Assembly (NCBI GenBank): GCA_016210425.1
Contig: JACQUE010000012.1
Span: forward strand, 1-8,701
DNA: 8,701 nt
From: Chloroflexota bacterium
Lineage (GTDB): Bacteria; Chloroflexota; Dehalococcoidia; JACQUE01
Direction: 5' to 3'
Made by a program: the position numbers and the translations under genes. Of this stretch, positions 1 to 6,394 are shown one piece after another (position 1 is the first letter of the stretch; every line of letters begins with the position of its first letter). Under the pieces are notes generated by a model that was given only the letters and a program-made list of their open reading frames with translations, did not search any database and was not told the origin of the DNA.

Positions 1-10
1 AGGCAGAGAG

Positions 11-31
11 ATGCTTCACTTCGTACAGCAT
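11..31 (-). repeat. Short hairpin repeat, copy 1
   Basis: Read on the minus strand the unit has arms ATGCT and AGCAT, an internal mismatch (GT opposite GA), an inner AC/GT pair and a GAA loop. It is preceded by TGTC. It is nearly the same sequence as the copy at 8510-8530, with one base changed (GA to GT on one side), which shows it belongs to a dispersed family. Confidence 0.8.
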
Positions 32-146
32 GACAATTAGTCACTCAGAGCCGTATTTTCGTAGCAATCGTCCATGTCCCCTTGCGCGGGACACCCCGCT
101 GGATGAAAACGAACCTGATCTCACGGCAACGCGCCCGTATCATGTC

Positions 147-170
147 ACCCTTGTGGCGTAGCCGAAGGGT
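147..170 (+). repeat. Short hairpin repeat, copy 2 (variant arms)
   Basis: Arms ACCCT (147-151) and AGGGT (166-170) enclose an inner stem GGC/GCC with a GTA loop. The internal loop is TGT opposite GA. GTC precedes the left arm and CC follows the right arm, as in other copies. It sits head to head with the next unit around a central CCGG at 171-174, so the two make one larger inverted repeat. Confidence 0.65.
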
Positions 171-174
171 CCGG

Positions 175-196
175 ATTCTTCGCTGACGCTCAGAAT
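175..196 (-). repeat. Short hairpin repeat, copy 3
   Basis: Read on the minus strand, the arms are ATTCT and AGAAT, with GA opposite GA, inner pairs GC/GC and a four-base GTCA loop. GTC precedes the left arm. The arm sequence differs from copies 1 and 2 but remains self-complementary. Confidence 0.75.
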
Positions 197-294
197 GACG
201 GGTTAGTGCTGCGCCTCCATCATGAGCGGCTTCCCCTACACACGCTATTTTCGGAAGAATGACAGTTCATGTGGTGCCACGAGCCCGTCTAGCA

Positions 295-318
295 GGGGGC
301 GGTTCGCCACCCGCCCCT
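295..318 (-). terminator. GC-rich hairpin after the ABC exporter operon, possible terminator
   Basis: A perfect 7-bp stem (GGGGCGG at 296-302 with CCGCCCC at 311-317), extended by a G-T pair, closes an 8-base loop about 20 bases beyond the exporter stop codon. There is no T run after it on the minus strand, so it would be a poor intrinsic terminator. The flanking GTAGGGGCG text on the minus strand recurs at 2146-2154, so it may instead be a copy of a second dispersed repeat. Confidence 0.35.
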
Positions 319-337
319 ACATCATCATCGAGCCGGT

Positions 338-2200
338 TTAGCGGCTGCCAGGAGCGCCTACGCCCTCCGCCTCGATGTGGGCGAAGCCCATGGTGTAGAG
401 GTTGGCGTAGAGGCCGCCGCGGGCGAGGAGTTCGGCATGTGTGCCCACCTCCACGATGCGCCCGTTCTCCAGCACCACTATGCGGCTGGCCGAGCGGATG
501 GTGGAGAGGCGGTGGGCGATGACGAAGGAGGTCCGACCCTCAAGCAGGCTGCCCAAAGCCTTCTGGATTAGGAGCTCCGTCTGAGTATCCACGGCCGCCG
601 TGGCCTCGTCGAGGATGAGTATGCGCGGATCGGACAGGAGGGCCCGAGCAAAGCTGAGGAGCTGGCGCTGACCCCCACTCAGGTTGCCTCCCCTCTCTTG
701 CAGCGGCGTGTCGTAGCCCTGGGGCAGGCGCATGATGAACTGATGGGCGCCCACGGCCTCGGCGGCGGCGATGATCTGCTCATCCGTGGCCTCGGGGCGG
801 CTGAAGGAGATGTTGTCGCGGACGGTGCCGGAGAAGAGGAACGGGTCCTGCAGGACGATGCCGATCTGGCGGCGCAGCGACTGTTGAGTTACCGAGCGCA
901 CGTCGTGCCCGTCGATGGTCACCCGGCCCTCGCTCACGTCGTAGAGCCGCATCAGGATGCTGACCATGGTGCTCTTGCCGGCGCCCGTCGGGCCGACGAA
1001 GGCGACGGTCTCGCCGGGCTGCACGTCCAGGTTGATGTCGTGGAGCACCTCGACGCCCTCGTCGTACTGGAAGGAAAGGCTCTCGTAGCGGACGTGCCCC
1101 TGGATGGATGGCATCTCCACGGCGTCAGGGGCGTCGACGATCTCCGGCTCCACGTCCAGGAGCTCGAAGATGCGCTGGCCGCCGGCCATGGCCCGCTGGA
1201 TCTCCGTGTACTGCATCACCAACATTCTGACCGGGTCAAAGAAGCGGCTGACGTACATGGCGAAGGCTATCAGCACACCCACCGTCAGATCCTTGTCCAG
1301 CACCCGCATGCCGCCGAAAACAATGGCCAGGGCCGTGGAAAAGGAGACAAGTATCTCGACAGTGGGCTGCATGATGGCAGCGAGGCGTCCCGCCCGCAGG
1401 TTGGCCTGCAGATGGGCCTCGTTGGCCTGGTCGAAGATCTGGGTATTGATGTCCTCACGGGTGAGGCTCTGGATGACGCGTACGCCCGAGATATTCTCTT
1501 GTAGCCCGGCATTCACCACGGCGATGGCCTGTCGCACGCGCATGAAGGCGGTCCTGGCATAGTGCTGCCAGAACCTGAGGATAACCACCAAGAGGGGAAC
1601 GGTTGAGAGCGTGATGAGGGCAAGCTTGACATCATAGCTGAGCAGTATCACGACGACGAAGCCCAGCTCCAGGAACTGGTCTATCACGCTGAGGACGCCC
1701 TGGGTGAGGAGCTCCTGCAACGTCTGCACATCATTCTGGACGCGGGACATGAGCCGGCCGACCTCGCTCTTGTCAAAGAAGCGCAGAGAGAGGCGCTGGA
1801 GGTGGTCGAACATCTGACGCCGCATGATGTAGAGGACCCTCTGCCCGACCCCAGCCATGACTGTAAGCTCCACATATTGCGCTACCCAGAGGATGGCGCC
1901 GTTAGCCATGATGAGGATGACAATAACGGTAAGCCGTCGCAGGTTTCCACCGCCGGTGAGGCTGTCGATGGCACGTTGGACTAGGGCAGGGGTGATAGAG
2001 TTCGCGGCCGCAAAGATCACCAGTGCCACCAATGCCACCACGCAGCGCCACTTATAGGGCCCTAGGTACTTGACCATGCGGGACACAACCCGCTGGTCAT
2101 AGACCTTTCCCATCGCCTCGTCAAAGTATGGGTCGTGGCGTGGGTCGCCCCTACCCGTAGGCGGCCCAGCCCCATGCCAACCCATTCCTCCACCGTACAC
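338..2200 (-). CDS. ABC exporter half, catalytically complete subunit of a heterodimer
   Basis: Half-size ABC exporter of 620 aa: a cytoplasmic N-terminus (1-50), six predicted membrane helices (about 52-72, 90-112, 167-188, 192-210, 280-298, 306-325), then a nucleotide-binding domain. The ATP site is intact: Walker A 403-411 with Lys409, Q-loop Gln451, LSGGQ 507-511, Walker B Asp531 followed by catalytic Glu532, and His563. It begins 39 bases after the stop of the upstream half-transporter, whose own ATP site is degenerate, so the two should form one heterodimeric exporter of the inner membrane. The substrate cannot be read from sequence; drugs, lipids or peptides are all possible. The start is GTG, chosen because AAGGAG lies 6 bases upstream; the ATG at codon 6 has no properly spaced site. 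Residues 12-20 overlap a repeat-like hairpin in the DNA. Confidence 0.95.
   Translation of the reverse strand: MYGGGMGWHGAGPPTGRGDPRHDPYFDEAMGKVYDQRVVSRMVKYLGPYKWRCVVALVALVIFAAANSITPALVQRAIDSLTGGGNLRRLTVIVILIMANGAILWVAQYVELTVMAGVGQRVLYIMRRQMFDHLQRLSLRFFDKSEVGRLMSRVQNDVQTLQELLTQGVLSVIDQFLELGFVVVILLSYDVKLALITLSTVPLLVVILRFWQHYARTAFMRVRQAIAVVNAGLQENISGVRVIQSLTREDINTQIFDQANEAHLQANLRAGRLAAIMQPTVEILVSFSTALAIVFGGMRVLDKDLTVGVLIAFAMYVSRFFDPVRMLVMQYTEIQRAMAGGQRIFELLDVEPEIVDAPDAVEMPSIQGHVRYESLSFQYDEGVEVLHDINLDVQPGETVAFVGPTGAGKSTMVSILMRLYDVSEGRVTIDGHDVRSVTQQSLRRQIGIVLQDPFLFSGTVRDNISFSRPEATDEQIIAAAEAVGAHQFIMRLPQGYDTPLQERGGNLSGGQRQLLSFARALLSDPRILILDEATAAVDTQTELLIQKALGSLLEGRTSFVIAHRLSTIRSASRIVVLENGRIVEVGTHAELLARGGLYANLYTMGFAHIEAEGVGAPGSR
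2142..2167 (-). repeat. Hairpin, repeat-like, inside the exporter N-terminus
   Basis: GGGTCGCC (2142-2149) pairs with GGCGGCCC (2160-2167) with one G-T pair, then a CC bulge and TAC/GTA around a two-base loop. On the minus strand it reads GTAGGGGCG, as does the hairpin at 295-320 (shared 9-mer). It encodes residues 12-20 of the exporter half, in the variable Gly-rich leader before the first helix. Confidence 0.4.
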
Positions 2201-2206
2201 GCCTTA

Positions 2207-2212
2207 CTCCTT
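2207..2212 (-). promoter_or_regulatory. Ribosome binding site that fixes a GTG start
   Basis: AAGGAG on the minus strand, 6 bases before the GTG at 2200. It supports the GTG over the ATG five codons downstream. Confidence 0.7.
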
Positions 2213-2239
2213 GCCGGTTACTCGCTTACCGCCACCCGG

Positions 2240-4051
2240 CTATGCTCCCGACTCGTGGGCGGCGCTGCCTACCAACGCCTCCTCCTGGTCACGGAGCTGC
2301 AGGTCGTAGATCTCGCGGTAGATGCCGCCCCTGTCCATGAGATCCTCATGGGTGCCCCGCTCCACAATGCGGCCCCTCTGCAGCACCAGGATCTGGTCGG
2401 CGCTCTTCACCGTCCGCAGCCGCTGAGCGATGACGAATGTCGTTCGCCCCCTCATCAGCTCGGCCAGGGCCTTCTGAATGAGATACTCCGTCTCCATGTC
2501 CACGCTGGACGTGGAGTCGTCGAAGATGAGTATGCGCGGGTCCAGCAGCAGCGTGCGGGCGATGGCCAGGCGCTGCTTCTGCCCGCCCGAGAGTGTGACG
2601 CCTCGCTCGCCGACCCATGTGTCGTACCCCTCAGGGAGGCTATCGATGAAGTCGTGCAACTGGGCGGCCTTGGTCGCAGCGATGATCTCCTCGTCGCTGG
2701 CATTCACCGAGCCATAGGCGATGTTGTCGCGGATGGTGGCCGTGAAGAGGAAGATGTCCTGCTGGACCATGCCGATGCAGCGCCGCAGGGAGTTCAACGT
2801 CACATCCCGTATGTCGATGCCGTCGATGGTGATAGCCCCTTCGGTTACGTCGTAGAAGCGGGGCAGGAGGTTGATGACGGTGCTCTTGCCGCTGCCCGTC
2901 GCCCCCAAGAGGGCGATGATCTGCCCCGGCTCGGCCTCGAAGTCCACACCCCGCAGGACTGGGCTCAGGGCGTCGTAGCCGAAGGAGACATTGTCGAAGC
3001 GTACACGCCCCTGGATGTCACGCATCTCGATGGCGGTGGGCTTCTCCTTCACCGCCGACTCGGCATCCAACACCTCGAAGATGCGCTGGCCCGAGGAGAT
3101 GGCCCTGGCGATGATGTTGGCCATGAAGCCCATGGTGCGCACCGGCATGGCCATCATCACCAGATAAAGGTTGAAGGCGGCCAGTTCACCGATGGCCATG
3201 CGCCCATCGATCACCTGGCGACCGCCGACATAGAGGATAAGGGCCGAGGCACAGAGGAGGATGAAGGTCATAAAGGGCGTGTTGAAGGCCTGGATGCGAC
3301 TGGAGGTGTAACTTCGGTCGTACAGATACTCAGCCTTCACAGCCCACTTGTGGCTCTCGTCCTTCTCCCTGGCGAAGGCCTTCACCACACGCATGCCCGA
3401 GAGGTTCTCCTGCAGCATGGTGCCCAGGTCGGCGATGCCCTCCTGCACCTGCAACCAGATCGGGCGAAGCTTTAGGCTGGTGACAATAGCTCGGTAGGCG
3501 ACCAGCGGCAGGCAGAGGAAGACGACCAGGGCCAGGAAGCCATTGAGCGAAATGAGGAGGTAGGTCACGGCGATGAAGAGGACCGTGACGTAAGTAATGC
3601 GCAGCGTGCCTGCGTTGGTGAACATGCGGGCAGCCTCGACGTCGGCGGTGGCGCGAGACATAAGCTGGCCCGTCTGGGCCTTGTCGTGGAAGGCGAAACT
3701 CAAGCGCTGGAGGCGGTCGTAGATGGCGTTGCGGATGTCGTAGGCCACGGACTGCGAGAGATACTCGCCCAGATAGGTCTGCCAGTAGCCGAAGAAGCCG
3801 CGCAGGAGAGCGGCACCCGCGATGAGCAGGGCCATCGTGACAAGGGTAGTCATGTTGCCCTGCACCGCTAGCGTCTTGGCGTCGAAGCCCAGCCCCTTAT
3901 CGATAGCCTCCTTGACGAGCCAGGGCCCGGCCATCTGAAACCCGGCCGTGGCGAAGAGAGACAAGAGGGCCACGGCAACTCCGCGCTTGTATGGCCGGAG
4001 GAACCCCAGAAGCCTAATCAGTATCCAAACGTTTCGCAGCCGCTGGCGCAT
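2240..4051 (-). CDS. ABC exporter half with degenerate ATP site, first gene of the operon
   Basis: Half-size ABC exporter of 603 aa with six predicted helices (about 24-44, 70-90, 148-168, 170-190, 258-280, 288-310) and a C-terminal ATPase domain. Walker A is normal (383-391, Lys389), Q-loop Gln431, signature LSGGQ 487-491. The Walker B segment reads FDD, so the catalytic Glu is replaced by Asp512, and the switch His in the usual VIAHRL motif is Gln543. In known heterodimeric exporters such as TM287/288 and BmrCD, one subunit carries just this kind of non-catalytic site, and its intact signature completes the active site with the partner's Walker motifs. The partner is the next gene downstream. 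Start ATG has GGTGAG about 10 bases upstream and lies about 20 bases downstream of the inferred transcription start. Substrate unknown. Confidence 0.95.
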   Translation of the reverse strand: MRQRLRNVWILIRLLGFLRPYKRGVAVALLSLFATAGFQMAGPWLVKEAIDKGLGFDAKTLAVQGNMTTLVTMALLIAGAALLRGFFGYWQTYLGEYLSQSVAYDIRNAIYDRLQRLSFAFHDKAQTGQLMSRATADVEAARMFTNAGTLRITYVTVLFIAVTYLLISLNGFLALVVFLCLPLVAYRAIVTSLKLRPIWLQVQEGIADLGTMLQENLSGMRVVKAFAREKDESHKWAVKAEYLYDRSYTSSRIQAFNTPFMTFILLCASALILYVGGRQVIDGRMAIGELAAFNLYLVMMAMPVRTMGFMANIIARAISSGQRIFEVLDAESAVKEKPTAIEMRDIQGRVRFDNVSFGYDALSPVLRGVDFEAEPGQIIALLGATGSGKSTVINLLPRFYDVTEGAITIDGIDIRDVTLNSLRRCIGMVQQDIFLFTATIRDNIAYGSVNASDEEIIAATKAAQLHDFIDSLPEGYDTWVGERGVTLSGGQKQRLAIARTLLLDPRILIFDDSTSSVDMETEYLIQKALAELMRGRTTFVIAQRLRTVKSADQILVLQRGRIVERGTHEDLMDRGGIYREIYDLQLRDQEEALVGSAAHESGA

Positions 4052-4078
4052 AGCCTACTCTCACCTTACGTAAACGTT

Positions 4079-4107
4079 ATTATACGCACACCTGCCAGCT
4101 AGCGCAA
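4079..4107 (-). promoter_or_regulatory. Sigma-70-like promoter for the ABC exporter operon
   Basis: On the minus strand TTGCGC (4102-4107), a 17-base spacer and a perfect TATAAT (4079-4084). Transcription would start near 4072, about 20 bases before the ATG at 4051. The palindrome TTACGTAA (4066-4073) overlaps the expected start point and could hold a repressor. Confidence 0.6.
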
Positions 4108-4145
4108 GTGTCTCTTTGGTGAAGCAGGCACAGCCCGAGCGCTTT

Positions 4146-4161
4146 CTAGACAAATGTCTAG
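4146..4161. promoter_or_regulatory. Perfect 16-bp palindrome, likely operator
   Basis: CTAGACA and TGTCTAG form perfect inverted half-sites around a central AA. It lies in the divergent region between the leftward ABC operon and the rightward small membrane proteins, about 40 bases upstream of the ABC -35 box. The size and symmetry fit a dimeric helix-turn-helix regulator (MarR or TetR type are examples), but no regulator gene is in the window. Confidence 0.5.
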
Positions 4162-4180
4162 GCCTTACGCGCCCCGAAAA

Positions 4181-4208
4181 TAGACAGTTCTGTTCAGCAT
4201 AAATGAAC
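4181..4208. promoter_or_regulatory. Overlapping weaker inverted repeats, possible second operator
   Basis: TAGACAG at 4181-4187 repeats the half-site of the palindrome at 4146-4161 and is followed by CTGT, giving ACAG/CTGT around TT. GTTCA (4192-4196) also pairs with TGAAC (4204-4208). These may be further regulator contacts for either divergent unit. Confidence 0.3.
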
Positions 4209-4299
4209 GAATTGTAGGATAGGCAGGCAACCCGGCACATACTATCATCAAGATGAAGGTCCGAGGCAGGACCAGAACCGGACAGGAAGGGGGCAGAAG

Positions 4300-4536
4300 A
4301 TGAGCGGAATAATTTGGGTTCTGGCGTTGATCGGCTACGGAACGGCGGCTGTCCTAGGCCTGAAATTGATGCTCTCGGGGGCTGTGACGCTGTTTCCGCA
4401 GGTAGACAAGGCCTACGTGAGCGCCCACGCGGCTGCGCCCAAGGCCTCCGAACTGCTGAAAGGTTCCACAGGGCTGCTGGTTGGGCTGTTCCTGTTCCTG
4501 CAGGGCGCGGCAGTGTTGGCCTGGCTGCTCATGTGA
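4300..4536 (+). CDS. Small two-helix membrane protein, 78 aa, unknown function
   Basis: I do not recognise a family. The protein is mostly two hydrophobic helices (about residues 4-31 and 57-77) joined by a short polar loop of about 25 residues (Asp, Lys, Ala-rich). No signal cleavage site, Cys or metal motif is visible. A GGAAGGGGG purine run lies about 7 bases before the ATG, so translation is credible. It is the first gene of a rightward pair and is divergent from the ABC operon. The next gene encodes another 78-aa two-helix protein 84 bases downstream, and the two leaders share the string GGGGGCAGA directly before or across the start. It may be a subunit of a small membrane complex or an accessory of a transporter; this is inference only. 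Confidence 0.7.
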   Translation: MSGIIWVLALIGYGTAAVLGLKLMLSGAVTLFPQVDKAYVSAHAAAPKASELLKGSTGLLVGLFLFLQGAAVLAWLLM

Positions 4537-4620
4537 GATGGAACCGCGGCAGGCACCCATGGCCGCAATGGTGAGGGCGCCGGGATTCCGCGAGACGATA
4601 GCTTAGAAAGGAGGGGGCAG

Positions 4621-4857
4621 ATGCATCCGGCAGGACTCTTGTTGGCTATGACTTCCTTTTGGTCTATTTCGGCAGTCGGCGTCTACCTCATGGTCGTAAG
4701 CATCGGCGGCCTGCGGAGCCACGCCGGCAGGGGTGGCGCCGCCAGCATCAGTGGCCGGTTGGTCAAGGTGCGGGAAATGGTGATGCTGGGGCTGGGCCTG
4801 GTACTCGCAGCGGAAGGAGTCTTCTTCACCTACGCCGTCACATACGGCCTCTGGTAA
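4621..4857 (+). CDS. Second small two-helix membrane protein, 78 aa, unknown function
   Basis: Not recognised as a known family. Two hydrophobic helices (about 4-30 and 52-75) flank a basic loop (residues 31-51, with several Arg, Lys and His), so by the positive-inside rule the loop should be cytoplasmic and both ends outside. An excellent ribosome site, AAAGGAGG, sits about 7 bases before the ATG, which strongly supports expression. The sequence is not obviously similar to the preceding 78-aa protein, but the matching length, helix layout and orientation suggest that they work together. A terminator-like hairpin follows at 4881-4913, so the pair probably forms its own transcript. Confidence 0.75.
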   Translation: MHPAGLLLAMTSFWSISAVGVYLMVVSIGGLRSHAGRGGAASISGRLVKVREMVMLGLGLVLAAEGVFFTYAVTYGLW

Positions 4858-4880
4858 CGCTCAACTCATCAACCTCCGCG

Positions 4881-4920
4881 AGACGGCCTTGCGGCAACCC
4901 TGCAGGGCCGTCTTCCTTTG
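4881..4920 (+). terminator. Terminator-like hairpin after the small membrane gene pair
   Basis: AGACGGCC (4881-4888) pairs perfectly with GGCCGTCT (4906-4913), and TTGC/GCAG extends the stem to 12 pairs with one wobble, closing a 9-base loop. It is followed by a pyrimidine stretch, TTCCTTTG, rather than a clean T run. It lies 23 bases after the stop codon. Confidence 0.55.
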
Positions 4921-4948
4921 CTCCTATATGCAAGCTATCCCCGCGACA

Positions 4949-4957
4949 TGTTATTAT
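4949..4957 (+). promoter_or_regulatory. Possible extended -10 promoter for the dCMP deaminase gene
   Basis: TG, one base, then TATTAT (5 of 6 matches to TATAAT) forms an extended -10 element. No good -35 box is found at 16-18 bases, which extended -10 promoters can tolerate. Transcription would start near 4964, about 34 bases before the ATG. It follows the terminator-like hairpin, consistent with a new transcript. Confidence 0.4.
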
Positions 4958-4997
4958 TAGCTGCGTTTTCTGAGCGAGGCGAACGGAGGGAAACAAA

Positions 4998-5543
4998 ATG
5001 CTTGATGGGCGCAAGAGACCAGGGATGCCCGAGTATTTCATGGGGATTGCCCTGGCCGTGCGCAAGCGCGCCAACTGCTCGGGTCGTAAGGTGGGGGCCG
5101 TCGTCGTCAAGGACAATCGCATCCTGAGCACGGGCTACAACGGGACGCCGAGCAAGCTGCGCAACTGCGAGGGCGAGATGGGCTGCTCCCGCTGCGCCTC
5201 AGGGGGTTTCGAGCCGGGGACCGGCTATGACCTCTGCATCTGCGTCCACGCCGAGCAGAACGCCCTGCTGGCGGCCGCCCGCTTCGGCGTCGCCGTTGAG
5301 CGCGCTCAGCTTTACACGACGCTCCAGCCGTGTCTCAACTGCCTCAAAGAGATCATCCAGGCGGGCATCCAGGGCGTACGCTACCTACACCCCTGGTACC
5401 TGAACGTCAGTGAGAGCGTGCGGGCGGGTGTCGAAGCGGATCGCCGCATCCTGGAGACCGCCATCAGCCGCGACGGCTTCTACGAGCAGCTAATCATCGA
5501 TGACCCGGAGATGGAGTGGGCCCTGGGCAAGAACAAGCAGTAG
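4998..5543 (+). CDS. dCMP deaminase (deoxycytidylate deaminase family)
   Basis: Zinc-dependent deaminase of 181 aa that would convert dCMP to dUMP in the cytoplasm, feeding dTMP synthesis. The zinc site is clear: His84 with catalytic Glu86 in the HAEQNALL segment, and Cys112 and Cys115 in PCLNC. The N-terminal segment (EYFMGIALAVRKRANC) and the NGTPSKLRNC stretch are typical of the dCMP deaminase/ComEB-like branch. Further Cys at 57, 63, 66 and 80 lie where some members bind a second structural zinc. GGAGG lies about 9 bases before the ATG; the ATG at codon 10 has no such site. The alpha/beta hydrolase begins 11 bases after the stop, so the two are co-transcribed. Substrate specificity within the deaminase family (dCMP or a related cytidine nucleotide) is inferred from motifs. 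Confidence 0.92.
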   Translation: MLDGRKRPGMPEYFMGIALAVRKRANCSGRKVGAVVVKDNRILSTGYNGTPSKLRNCEGEMGCSRCASGGFEPGTGYDLCICVHAEQNALLAAARFGVAVERAQLYTTLQPCLNCLKEIIQAGIQGVRYLHPWYLNVSESVRAGVEADRRILETAISRDGFYEQLIIDDPEMEWALGKNKQ

Positions 5544-5554
5544 CGGAGAGAGCG

Positions 5555-6340
5555 ATGCCAACAGCGCGATTGAACGGCATAAACATCTACTACGAGGTAG
5601 CGGGCTCCGGACCACCTATCGTACTCATACACGGCTTCGCCGACTCAGCGGCCATCTGGCGCTCCCAGATCGAGCTGCTGGCAGCCCGCCATCGCGTCGT
5701 AGCTTGGGACCTTCGCGGTCACTGGCGCACCGAGAGCCCTCAGTCGCCAGAGGCCTACACGATGCAGGCCATCTGTGACGACCTGCGCAGCCTGCTGGAC
5801 CACCTTGAGATAAGCCAGGCCGTGCTGGTGGGGCACTCTATGGGCGGGTACGTCTCGCTGCGTTTCTACGATGGGCACCCCGAGCGCGTGCGAGCCATGG
5901 TGCTGGTGGCAACAGGCCCCGGCTACCCCAATCCGCAACATAGGCAGGAGTGGGCCGATTCGCAGGTAAAGCTGGCGGAGCGCCTAGCGCAGCGAGGGCT
6001 GGATACGGTATTCACGCCCCAGACCAACGGCATCGGCACAACGACGGCGGGAGAGCGGCCGCAGCACCTGGTGCGGGGCATAGCCTACACGGCCCGCGGC
6101 GTCAACACCGATGCGCCCCCAGCGAAGCTGGAAAAGGTAGCTGTGCCGGCCTTTGTCATCGTGGGGGAGCACGACAGTTTCGTGAACGCGACAGGCTACA
6201 TGGCCGCCAAGATCACCGGCGCCCGCAAGCTGGTCATCGAGGGCGCGGGCCATTTCTGCCACACCGAGCGGCCGGAGGTATTCAATAAGGCGCTGCTGGA
6301 GTTTCTGGACAGCCTGCAGGACGGCAGCAGAGACAAGTGA
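5555..6340 (+). CDS. Alpha/beta hydrolase
   Basis: Soluble alpha/beta-hydrolase fold protein of 261 aa. The oxyanion-hole HG is at 26-27, the nucleophile elbow GHSMG at 93-97 has Ser95, the acid is Asp207 in GEHD, and the catalytic His is 233. The motif that usually reads DLRGHGRS reads DLRGHWRT here, a change next to the active-site entrance. The family includes esterases, C-C hydrolases, haloperoxidase-like and lactone hydrolases, and the sequence does not say which. The ATG at 5555 was chosen because GGAGAG lies just upstream, and the earlier in-frame ATG at 5516 would overlap the deaminase gene. It follows the dCMP deaminase by 11 bases, but I see no metabolic link. A strong terminator starts right after its stop codon. 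Confidence 0.9.
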   Translation: MPTARLNGINIYYEVAGSGPPIVLIHGFADSAAIWRSQIELLAARHRVVAWDLRGHWRTESPQSPEAYTMQAICDDLRSLLDHLEISQAVLVGHSMGGYVSLRFYDGHPERVRAMVLVATGPGYPNPQHRQEWADSQVKLAERLAQRGLDTVFTPQTNGIGTTTAGERPQHLVRGIAYTARGVNTDAPPAKLEKVAVPAFVIVGEHDSFVNATGYMAAKITGARKLVIEGAGHFCHTERPEVFNKALLEFLDSLQDGSRDK

Positions 6341-6369
6341 AAAAGGGGCTGCCACTTCGGCAGCCCCTT
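6340..6369. terminator. Bidirectional intrinsic terminator between convergent genes
   Basis: A perfect 11-bp stem (6343-6353 with 6359-6369, arm AAGGGGCTGCC) closes a 5-base loop three bases after the hydrolase stop. On the minus strand the stem is followed by a T run, so it is a classic terminator for the PCYCGC gene. On the plus strand the stem ends in TT only, so termination of the hydrolase transcript may be weaker. Confidence 0.85.
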
Positions 6370-6394
6370 ACAATGGTCCGAAGATGGCGACGCT

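Larger units (their letters stand above)
1..337. other. Repeat-rich intergenic region downstream of the ABC exporter operon
   Basis: No convincing gene is present on either strand. The stretch holds three short hairpin units (11-31, 147-170, 175-196) and a GC-rich hairpin near 295-318 just past the exporter stop codon. It also has a small inverted repeat, TGTCCC at 75-80 with GGGACA at 88-93. Reading frames crossing this stretch are short and show no recognisable protein or start signal. Confidence 0.7.

Noticed and set aside
75..93. Inverted repeat TGTCCC/GGGACA
   Set aside because: Six-base arms with a 7-base spacer are expected by chance at this GC content, and no gene start lies near it.
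698..1504. Long plus-strand reading frame of 268 aa opposite the exporter gene
   Set aside because: It lies wholly antisense to a clear ABC exporter, has low-complexity His/Asp/Gly-rich content and matches no family; high GC content creates such frames.
2135..3475. Plus-strand reading frame of 446 aa opposite the first exporter gene
   Set aside because: It is antisense to the ABC ATPase and membrane domains, and its sequence is the typical shadow of codons on the other strand.
4212..4245. Promoter for the small membrane genes (TTGTAG and TACTAT)
   Set aside because: The spacer is 22 bases and the -10 matches only 4 of 6, so it is not a credible sigma-70 pair.
4588..4886. Repeated string CCGCGAGACG before and after the second small membrane gene
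   Set aside because: The match is only ten bases in GC-rich DNA with no symmetry or flanking similarity; it is likely chance.
5516..5554. Upstream ATG for the hydrolase
   Set aside because: It lies inside the dCMP deaminase gene and adds residues with no family match; the ATG at 5555 has a ribosome site and starts right at the fold.
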